DNA of 11,109 nucleotides, taken from NCBI GenBank assembly GCA_964461325.1, contig CAYWTW010000023.1, forward strand, positions 1-11,109, read 5' to 3'. Positions within the stretch are counted from its first letter, which is position 1; each line of letters starts with the position of its first letter. The notes under the pieces were generated by a model. The model had not been told where the DNA came from. It saw only the letters and a program-made list of their open reading frames with translations, and did not search any database. The position numbers and the translations under genes are program-made. Origin of the DNA: CAYUVV01 sp964461325 (GTDB lineage: Bacteria; Patescibacteriota; Minisyncoccia; Phycocordibacterales; JACOZG01). Of this stretch, positions 5,991-11,109 are shown one piece after another.

Positions 5991-6991
5991 GCAAGAAAAA
6001 GGAACCGGACCAGTTTTTAGATAGCGCTTTGCGGCCACTTTCTTGGTCGGAATACATCGGTCAAACCGCCATAAAAAACAACGTAAAACTGATTCTCGAC
6101 GCCGCCCGAGAACGCGGCCACCCACCAGAGCATTTGTTGTTTTATGGCCCACCCGGCCTCGGCAAAACAACCCTAGCGCATCTGATTGCCCGCGAACTCG
6201 GCGCCAACATGAAGGTCACGGCCGGACCGGCGGTAGAAAAAGTTGGAGATCTGGCTGCTATCCTCACCAACTTGGCGCCCAACGATATCCTGTTTATCGA
6301 TGAGGTGCACCGTCTAAATAAATTGGTAGAGGAGGTGCTCTACCCGGCGATGGAGTCAGGAAGTCTCAATATTATCTTGGGTAAGGGGCCGGGGGCAAGG
6401 GTGATCCAGCTCGAATTACCTCCCTTCACTTTAATTGCCGCTACCACCCGCATCGCCCTCCTCTCTTCTCCACTGCGCTCCCGTTTTTCCGGCGGCATTT
6501 TTCGGCTCGATTTTTACCAAGAGGCGGAGATCGAAGCGATTGTTAAAAAATCGGCCGCCCGACTTCAGGCCGAACTTGACGCCGCGGCGGCGCAAGTGAT
6601 CGCCGCTCGGAGCCGACGCACGCCTCGCTTGGCCAACCAACTGCTCAAACGTTGCCGCGATTACGCTCAACTCGAACGTTCGCCGAGCATTAGCGCTTCC
6701 GCCGTCACCAAAACCCTTGATCTTTTGGGTATCGATACTCTTGGCTTACAGCCGGCCGATCGACGCTTATTAGAAATCATTATTCAAAAATTTGGCGGTG
6801 GGCCGGTGGGACTCAACACCTTAGCCGCGGCTTCCGGCGAAGAGGAGGCAACCATCGAAGAGGTACACGAACCCTACTTAATCCAATTGGGACTTCTGGA
6901 GCGCACGCCGCGCGGCCGGCTGGCCACTAAACGCGCTTATGACCATCTTGGCCAAACCCCGCCCGTCGAATTACAAAACAAATTAATTTGA
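5984..6991 (+). CDS. ruvB: Holliday junction branch migration ATPase RuvB
   Basis: Encodes 335 residues, the usual length. RuvB is the hexameric AAA+ motor that drives branch migration of Holliday junctions together with RuvA and hands them to RuvC. Visible motifs are SALRPLSWSEYIGQ (14-27), Walker A GPPGLGKT (55-62), Walker B ILFIDEVHRL (102-111), sensor 1 LIAATTR (150-156), the arginine-finger region PLRSRFSG (163-170), sensor 2 RTPRLAN (212-218) and the winged-helix tail GLLERTPRGRLAT (303-315). Every catalytic motif is present. The first ATG fits the family's N-terminus. There is no Shine-Dalgarno sequence. The stop codon (TGA) is 7 bases before yebC, so the two are surely cotranscribed. 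The start codon overlaps the -35 box of the divergent small RNA. Confidence 0.97.
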   Translation: MSSKKKEPDQFLDSALRPLSWSEYIGQTAIKNNVKLILDAARERGHPPEHLLFYGPPGLGKTTLAHLIARELGANMKVTAGPAVEKVGDLAAILTNLAPNDILFIDEVHRLNKLVEEVLYPAMESGSLNIILGKGPGARVIQLELPPFTLIAATTRIALLSSPLRSRFSGGIFRLDFYQEAEIEAIVKKSAARLQAELDAAAAQVIAARSRRTPRLANQLLKRCRDYAQLERSPSISASAVTKTLDLLGIDTLGLQPADRRLLEIIIQKFGGGPVGLNTLAAASGEEEATIEEVHEPYLIQLGLLERTPRGRLATKRAYDHLGQTPPVELQNKLI

Positions 6992-6998
6992 TCTAATT

Positions 6999-7532
6999 AT
7001 GTCTGGGCACAATAAATGGACGCAAATTAAAAGGCAAAAAGCGGTCACCGATGCCAAAAAAAGCCGGCAATATTCGATTCTGGCCCGCCAGATTACTCTA
7101 GAGGCCAAAGCCGCTGGCGGCGACCGCCAAAATCCCAATCTCCGCCGGGCGATCGAAAAAGCGCGGGAAGCCAATCTGCCGAACGATAATATCAATCGGG
7201 CGCTTGAACGGGCGACGGGCGCGGGAGCCAACGACTTAGTCGAAGTTTTATACGAAGCTTACGGCCCCGGCGGCATCGCCTTGATTATCGAGGGGATTAG
7301 CGATAATAAGAACCGCACGACTCAAGAAATCAAACACCTGCTTGCCGAGCATCAGGCGGCTCTAGTGGGCCAGCACGCGGCCCTCTTCGCGTTTGAGAAA
7401 ACGGCTGACGGTTGGCAAGCCATCAATCCCCTGGAGGTGCCGGAATCGGTCAAAACACAATTATCCGCGCTCATCACCAACCTGGAAGAGCACGAAGACG
7501 TCAAACGCGTCGCCTGCAATGCCCGTTTATAA
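6999..7532 (+). CDS. yebC: YebC/PmpR-family protein, shortened
   Basis: Encodes 177 residues where the family usually has about 240. The N-terminal signature is clear (MSGHNKWTQIKRQKAVTDAKK, YSILARQITLEAKAAGGD, then NPNLRRAIEKAREANLPNDNINRALERA), as is the middle domain (YEAYGPGGIALIIEGISDNKNRT, 86-107). After AALFAFEK (127-134) about 60 residues expected in the C-terminal alpha/beta part are absent. The frame resumes with the family's end, LSALITNLEEHEDVKRVACNA. The reading frame is continuous, so this looks like a stable deletion and not a damaged gene. YebC proteins were long annotated as transcriptional regulators; recent work links the family to rescue of ribosomes stalled at polyproline. 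The gene lies between ruvB (7-base gap) and ruvC (14-base overlap), and yebC-ruvC linkage is widely conserved. It has no Shine-Dalgarno sequence. Confidence 0.93.
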   Translation: MSGHNKWTQIKRQKAVTDAKKSRQYSILARQITLEAKAAGGDRQNPNLRRAIEKAREANLPNDNINRALERATGAGANDLVEVLYEAYGPGGIALIIEGISDNKNRTTQEIKHLLAEHQAALVGQHAALFAFEKTADGWQAINPLEVPESVKTQLSALITNLEEHEDVKRVACNARL

Positions 7533-8025
7533 AACGAGAGTGCTCGGACTTGACCCGGGCTACGGGAAATTGGGCATCGCGGTAATCGATCAAGACGAAG
7601 CCGGTGTTCCAATCTGGCGCTATTCTGATTGTCTAAGCACCTCGCCCGCCCTCACCATCGCCGAACGATTGGCGATTATCGGCCAAACAATCGAGGCCGT
7701 GCTCGAAGATTGGCGGCCGGAATTGGCGGCTTTAGAGCGTTTATTTTTTAATCAAAACCAAAAAACCGCCCTCGCGGTGAGCGAGGCCCGGGGCGTCTGC
7801 TTGCAGTTAGCGCAACGAGCCACGACAACCGTGCTTGAATACACTCCCTCGCAAATTAAACAAGCGATCACCGGCTACGGCCGTTCCGACAAGAAGCAAA
7901 TCATCGCCATGCTTCCTCGATTGATTAAAATCGAAAAACAAATTAAAGAAGACGACGAATATGACGCGGTTGCTGTGGCTCTTACCGCCCTTGCTCACTA
8001 CCCACTAAGCCGCCTGGTTCGCTGA
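7519..8025 (+). CDS. ruvC: Holliday junction resolvase RuvC
   Basis: Encodes 168 residues, close to the 173 of E. coli. RuvC is the dimeric RNase H-fold nuclease that cuts Holliday junctions symmetrically. The four acidic metal ligands can be placed: D12 in LGLDPG, E73 in LERLFF, and D146 and D149 in DDEYDAVAVAL. K114 (TPSQIKQAI) and K125/K126 match the DNA-binding lysines. NQNQKTALAVSEARGV (78-93) matches the conserved dimer and active-site helix. The frame is open further upstream inside yebC, but ATG 7519, giving MPVYKTRVLGLDPG, is the expected N-terminus. It overlaps the yebC end by 14 bases, implying translational coupling. ruvA, normally next to ruvB or ruvC, is not in this window. Confidence 0.96.
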   Translation: MPVYKTRVLGLDPGYGKLGIAVIDQDEAGVPIWRYSDCLSTSPALTIAERLAIIGQTIEAVLEDWRPELAALERLFFNQNQKTALAVSEARGVCLQLAQRATTTVLEYTPSQIKQAITGYGRSDKKQIIAMLPRLIKIEKQIKEDDEYDAVAVALTALAHYPLSRLVR

Positions 8026-8034
8026 TTATCCACA
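8026..8034 (+). other. single consensus DnaA box
   Basis: TTATCCACA, a perfect match to the bacterial DnaA box, begins right after the ruvC stop codon. Near matches (TTATCCACT) occur at about 4024 and 5269, both in unremarkable places. No cluster or AT-rich unwinding element is seen, so there is no case for an origin. It may be chance. Confidence 0.25.
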
Positions 8035-8052
8035 ACCGCTTTATTCTAGTAT

Positions 8053-8107
8053 TTGCAAAACCAGACACCTGTGCTAAAAAGAGTCGGATTATTAGCCTAA
8101 GCATAAT
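8053..8107 (+). promoter_or_regulatory. promoter region of the 33-residue acidic protein
   Basis: There are two candidates. TTGCAA (8053-8058) is followed after 16 bp by TGC-TAAAAA (-10 at 8075-8080), giving a leader of about 28 bases without a Shine-Dalgarno sequence. Alternatively, CATAAT (8102-8107, 5 of 6 consensus) lies 7 bases before the ATG at 8115, the same spacing as at polA and the PBP gene, and would give a leaderless mRNA. Its -35 is weak. Both could be used. Confidence 0.5.
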
Positions 8108-8114
8108 CAAACTT

Positions 8115-8216
8115 ATGATAGAAGATGAGAAAATGGTCCCCGGGTTGGAAGACGACACGACTGAAACTGAAGGCGCCGAGGACGATGTTCTGGGTACTGA
8201 CGACGACGAAGAGTAA
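8115..8216 (+). CDS. 33-residue highly acidic mini-protein, function unknown
   Basis: ATG 8115 to TAA 8216 encodes MIEDEKMVPGLEDDTTETEG followed by AEDDVLGTDDDEE. Of 33 residues, 15 are Asp or Glu, against a single Lys, so the peptide is strongly acidic, with no hydrophobic core and no Cys. It is probably disordered. What makes it credible is the layout: it lies between ruvC and the PBP gene with promoter-like boxes upstream and an intrinsic terminator 20 bases after the stop, so it forms a closed transcription unit of about 140 bases. There is no Shine-Dalgarno sequence, as is common in this window. I do not recognise a family. It could instead be a small untranslated RNA that happens to contain a frame, but the regular acidic codon content argues for a peptide. 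Confidence 0.6.
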   Translation: MIEDEKMVPGLEDDTTETEGAEDDVLGTDDDEE

Positions 8217-8236
8217 TTAAAGCAAAACCGTATTTT

Positions 8237-8279
8237 AAACACCCCGCCCGCTTGCCCCAAGCAAACCGGCGGGGTGTTT
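8237..8279 (+). terminator. terminator hairpin after the acidic mini-protein gene
   Basis: A 12-bp stem (AAACACCCCGCC at 8237-8248 with GGCGGGGTGTTT at 8268-8279) encloses a small GCTTG-CCC-CAAGC hairpin. The stem ends in TTT followed by GCGTTGT, a weak U-tract. The PBP promoter begins only a few bases beyond. A-rich bases upstream could let it also work weakly on the minus strand. Confidence 0.65.
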
Positions 8280-8282
8280 GCG

Positions 8283-8310
8283 TTGTCGCCAATATTTTTT
8301 ATGTTAAGAT
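8283..8310 (+). promoter_or_regulatory. promoter of the penicillin-binding protein gene, probably leaderless
   Basis: TTGTCG (8283-8288) is followed after 16 bp by TGT-TAAGAT (-10 at 8305-8310). Seven bases later comes the ATG at 8318. The start site would fall on or next to this ATG, which supports 8318 over the ATG at 8309 that lies inside the -10 box. The -35 begins just after the preceding terminator stem. Confidence 0.55.
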
Positions 8311-8317
8311 GCCAAAG

Positions 8318-10795
8318 ATGATAAAAAAGACGATTTTAACTCTGGTGAGCCTTGGTTTAATTGCCGCCGGCCTTGGCGCTATTTGGGCCGCCAGTCTGGA
8401 AATCCCAGACCTCGGCTCTTTTGACGATCGGGTCGTCAGCCAATCAACCAAAATCTACGACCGCACCGGCTCGATTCTTCTCTACAACATTCACAACGAC
8501 GTCAATCGTCGAGTGGTCGGCGGTGATTTAATCTCTCGTCATCTCAAAAACGCCACGGTTGCCATCGAAGACAGCGAGTTCTACGAACACAACGGCATTA
8601 AACCCCTGGCGATTCTGCGAGCCCTGCTCGTCAACATTAGTTCGGGAGAAGCGCGCCAAGGCGGTTCGACAATCACTCAACAATTAATCAAAAACACCGT
8701 TCTGACCAAAGACAAGACCATCGCTCGCAAATTTAAAGAAGCGGTTTTGGCGCTTAAAATCGAAAAACAGCTCAGCAAAGACGAAATTTTGACCCTGTAT
8801 CTGAATGAGGCCCCGTATGGCGGAAACATTTACGGCGTGGAAGAAGCGGCCTTAAATTTTTTCAACAAACACGCCGACGGTGTTAGTTTGGCCGAAGCCG
8901 CTTATCTGGCCGCGATTCCCCAGGCACCGACTTATTATTCGCCCTACGGTAATCATCGGGAGGAATTAGAAAATCGAAAAAATTTGGTTCTCGATCGGAT
9001 GGTGGAATTGGGTTTTGCCACCAGCGCCGAAGCGGATTCCGCTAAAACTGAAGCTGTCGCTTTCCAGCCACCTAACGACCAAGGGATTAAGGCGCCACAT
9101 TTCGTAATGTGGGTTAAAGACTACTTGGAAAACCGCTACGGCGCTGATGTCTTAACCCAGCAAGGCCTCAAGGTGATTACCACTCTGGATTGGGATCTTC
9201 AAAAACTAGCCGAGACCACCGTGGCCAAATTTGCCGCCGAGAATGAAACAAAATTTAATGCCCGCAATGCCGCGCTCGTCGCTCTCGACCCGCAAACAGG
9301 CCAGGTACTCGCCATGGTGGGATCGCGTGATTATTTTGACATTAATAACGACGGCAATTTTAACGTCGCGTTGGCTCGGCGCCAACCAGGTTCGGCGTTC
9401 AAACCATTTGTTTACGCAGCGGCTTTTAACAAAGGTTACACTCCGGAGACCGTAGTCTTTGACCTTGCTACGCAATTCGACACCAATTGCCAAAATAACC
9501 CCAAAAGTTGCTACACTCCGGTCAACTACGACGGGCGTTATCGGGGGCCGATCAGTCTGCGTGAGGCGCTTGCCCAATCAATCAACGTCCCGGCCATCAA
9601 AGTTCTCTACTTGGCCGGTCTCAATTACTCGATCAATCTAGCCCGCGATTTGGGTATTAGCACCCTCGGCGACGCCAATCAATACGGCTTACCATTGGTG
9701 TTGGGCGGCGGCGAAGTTACTCTTCTCGATATGACTGTGTCTTACGGTACGTTTGCCACGGAAGGTAATCACCGCGATCCCAGTCGAATTCTCCGGGTGG
9801 AAGATCTGCAAGGACGCGCGTTGGAAGAATTCCAAAATAAATCACGCAATGTTTTGCCAGCCAATACCGCCAGATTAATCTCTGATGTTTTGTCTGACAA
9901 TCAGGCCCGGACACCAAGTTTTGGCGCCAACTCTCCACTTTACTTTGCTGGTCGCGATGTCGCCGCGAAAACCGGTACTACTAATGATTATCGCGACGCG
10001 TGGGTCATGGGCTATACTCCAGAATTAGTGGTCGGCGCTTGGGCAGGAAACAACGACAACAGCCCAATGAGCAAAAACGTAGCGGGTTATATCATCGCCC
10101 CCTTATGGCGAAGCTTTTTCGAACAAGCCTTAAACGGTAAAACAACCGCTGATTTTGTTATTCCGGAACCAACGCCCAAAGACTTAAAACCAATACTCCG
10201 TGGTTTGTGGCAAGGCGGCCAAAATTATTTTATCGACAAAATTTCTGGAAAATTAGCAACCGAGCATACTCCCGCCGAGCTGATTGAAGAACGAGTCGTC
10301 TCCGACATTCATTCCATTTTATATTGGGTTGATAAAAATAACCCGCGAGACCAAGCTCCAACGCAACCAGAAAAAGATCCGCAATTCCGTTTGTGGGAAG
10401 AGCCGGTTCAAGCTTGGGCTAGCTTGCAAAACCTAGTCAACGGGTCTTCCGCCAACACCGTCATCCCAACAGAGTTCGACGACATTCATGGCCCAGACCT
10501 CGCTCCTTCTTTCAAAATTAATCAGCCGCAAAACAACCGAGAATATTCAATCAAAGAAAGTTTAACCGTCGAGCTAGAATTTAAGCCTGGGCGTTTTCCA
10601 ATCGATAAAGTGGAGTTCTTCCTCAACAACACCTATCTCGGTTCAAGCCGAAGCAATTTAGAACGCTTTAGCCTTCCACCAGAAGACTTGGTCCAAGCAG
10701 CCGACATTGAAACTTCCGTCGAATTGCGTGTGGTGGTCTACGATAGTGTAAAAAATCGAAACGAAAAAACTGTAGCTGTCGAGTTAGCCGATTAA
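8318..10795 (+). CDS. class A penicillin-binding protein (PBP1A-type transglycosylase/transpeptidase)
   Basis: Encodes 825 residues. It polymerises lipid II into glycan strands and cross-links the peptides outside the cytoplasmic membrane. The N-terminal anchor is KKTILTLVSLGLIAAGLGAI (3-22). The GT51 transglycosylase follows, with the catalytic Glu in AIEDSEFYEHNGI (E84), QGGSTITQQLIKN (114-126) and YLNEAPYGGNIYGVEEAA (161-178). The transpeptidase has SAFK with nucleophile S359, SIN (421-423) and KTGT (551-554); all are intact. Residues 395-405 (KSCYTPVNYDG) match the usual insertion before the SxN motif. The C-terminus (about 730-825) is beta-rich and Ig-like, with VDxFxFxNNTYLG-type strands (IDKVEFFLNNTYLG, 762-775), and may bind peptidoglycan. 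The frame extends 22 codons upstream, through the terminator and promoter, so the start at 8318 is preferred. The gene is monocistronic and convergent with the DciA-like gene, 11 bases apart. Confidence 0.95.
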   Translation: MIKKTILTLVSLGLIAAGLGAIWAASLEIPDLGSFDDRVVSQSTKIYDRTGSILLYNIHNDVNRRVVGGDLISRHLKNATVAIEDSEFYEHNGIKPLAILRALLVNISSGEARQGGSTITQQLIKNTVLTKDKTIARKFKEAVLALKIEKQLSKDEILTLYLNEAPYGGNIYGVEEAALNFFNKHADGVSLAEAAYLAAIPQAPTYYSPYGNHREELENRKNLVLDRMVELGFATSAEADSAKTEAVAFQPPNDQGIKAPHFVMWVKDYLENRYGADVLTQQGLKVITTLDWDLQKLAETTVAKFAAENETKFNARNAALVALDPQTGQVLAMVGSRDYFDINNDGNFNVALARRQPGSAFKPFVYAAAFNKGYTPETVVFDLATQFDTNCQNNPKSCYTPVNYDGRYRGPISLREALAQSINVPAIKVLYLAGLNYSINLARDLGISTLGDANQYGLPLVLGGGEVTLLDMTVSYGTFATEGNHRDPSRILRVEDLQGRALEEFQNKSRNVLPANTARLISDVLSDNQARTPSFGANSPLYFAGRDVAAKTGTTNDYRDAWVMGYTPELVVGAWAGNNDNSPMSKNVAGYIIAPLWRSFFEQALNGKTTADFVIPEPTPKDLKPILRGLWQGGQNYFIDKISGKLATEHTPAELIEERVVSDIHSILYWVDKNNPRDQAPTQPEKDPQFRLWEEPVQAWASLQNLVNGSSANTVIPTEFDDIHGPDLAPSFKINQPQNNREYSIKESLTVELEFKPGRFPIDKVEFFLNNTYLGSSRSNLERFSLPPEDLVQAADIETSVELRVVVYDSVKNRNEKTVAVELAD

Positions 10796-10806
10796 TCGAA
10801 CAAAAA

Positions 10807-11061
10807 CTAAATTATCCTCGGTGGTTTAATCGTCGATTCTTTTTTTAACCGGTCGATAATTTGGCGTTTTTTGATAAAAATTTGGCTGCGTGCCGCCGGA
10901 GAAATATTTAAATAGACGACCGCGCCGCGGCAAACCACATCTTTGGTTTCTAAAACTATTCCCGTCTCTAACGACAGAGATTTAATAATCGCCTGCTTGA
11001 GAATCTCGGCCGGAGCTCGCCAGTTTTTGAAGCGTCCTAAATAAAAACTAAGCCGTTCCAC
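10807..11061 (-). CDS. DciA/DUF721-like small protein, possible helicase-loader remnant
   Basis: Encodes 84 residues from a GTG start at 11061. The in-frame ATG further upstream is cut off by TAG TAA, so GTG is the first usable start. No Shine-Dalgarno sequence is seen. The sequence (LSFYLGRFKNWRAPAEIL..., then DVVCRGAVVYLNISPAARSQ, then IFIKKRQIIDRLKKE) follows the pattern of the DUF721/DciA family: an N-terminal helix, then beta strands around a short hydrophobic GAVVYLNI, then a helix that begins with a Ser-x-IFIKK-type sequence. DciA is the ancestral loader of the replicative helicase DnaB in bacteria lacking DnaC. This protein is about half the usual length and basic (many Arg and Lys), which fits nucleic-acid binding. 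The family call rests on pattern only. The promoter would lie mainly beyond the right edge. Confidence 0.55.
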   Translation of the reverse strand: MERLSFYLGRFKNWRAPAEILKQAIIKSLSLETGIVLETKDVVCRGAVVYLNISPAARSQIFIKKRQIIDRLKKESTIKPPRII

Positions 11062-11109
11062 TGTTCGTTACTATTGACTTAATGGCATTATTAAATAAGT
11101 AAAACTTTG

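Noticed and set aside
7393..7518. Longer N-terminus of RuvC
   Set aside because: The upstream extension lies inside yebC in another frame and shows no RuvC similarity. ATG 7519 gives the expected LGLDPG-proximal start.
8252..8317. Longer N-terminus of the penicillin-binding protein
   Set aside because: These codons are read from the terminator hairpin and the promoter, and they would place a polar stretch before the membrane anchor. The ATG at 8318 fits better.
10789..10846. Terminator for the penicillin-binding protein gene (TCTTTTTTT at 10838-10846)
   Set aside because: The T-run is there, but only short, distant pairings (AATCGA with TCGATT) precede it, with a loop of over 30 bases. Not convincing as an intrinsic terminator.
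11074..11101. Plus-strand promoter at the right edge (TTGACT)
   Set aside because: The -35 is good, but no acceptable -10 occurs at 16-18 bp spacing before the window ends.

Overview
The window looks like a piece of chromosome from a member of the Candidatus Patescibacteria (Candidate Phyla Radiation), most likely a Parcubacteria-type lineage. This is inferred from gene content and style: a DNA polymerase I without a 3'-5' proofreading domain, an 84-residue DciA-like protein, a shortened YebC, a PilB-type ATPase with an MshEN-like N-terminus, a RuvC with the NQNQKTAL signature, and a membrane protein with a long Ala/Val/Phe-only run. UGA is a normal stop codon (ruvB and ruvC end in TGA), so the code-25 lineages (Gracilibacteria, Absconditabacteria) are excluded. 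Base composition is roughly balanced. I see no tRNA, rRNA, insertion sequence, CRISPR array or prophage.

Layout. Positions 1-4000 are read entirely on the minus strand: the start of an unrecognised protein cut by the left edge (1-199), polA (337-2703), a low-complexity membrane protein with its own strong promoter, ribosome binding site and terminator (2795-3475), and tsaE (3546-3995). Transcription diverges at about 4000-4080. The plus strand then carries pilB (4081-5784), ruvB, yebC and ruvC (5984-8025), a 33-residue acidic mini-protein with its own promoter and terminator (8115-8216) and a class A penicillin-binding protein (8318-10795). A minus-strand DciA-like gene (10807-11061) converges on the last of these. 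No stretch longer than 300 bases lacks a gene.

The most interesting element lies between pilB and ruvB. The minus strand there has a complete small-RNA gene: a TTGACA/17 bp/TGC-TAACAT promoter, a start site predicted within a base or two of the structure's first nucleotide, a 24-bp closing stem, an asymmetric internal bubble, an apical pair of hairpins with matching CUGGUU loops, and a U-rich 3' end. A G-U wobble in the closing stem and G-U pairs extending one hairpin become A-C mismatches on the plus strand, which fixes the transcribed strand. The architecture resembles 6S RNA, but I cannot assign it by sequence.

Genes in concert: ruvB, yebC and ruvC form a tight Holliday-junction/translation-factor operon without ruvA. 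polA and the DciA-like gene point to replication and repair, tsaE to tRNA t6A modification, pilB to type IV pili or DNA uptake, and the PBP to peptidoglycan synthesis. Several genes lack a Shine-Dalgarno sequence and instead have an extended -10 box only a few bases before the ATG, suggesting leaderless or near-leaderless transcripts. The two unrecognised minus-strand proteins, in contrast, have clear Shine-Dalgarno sites.
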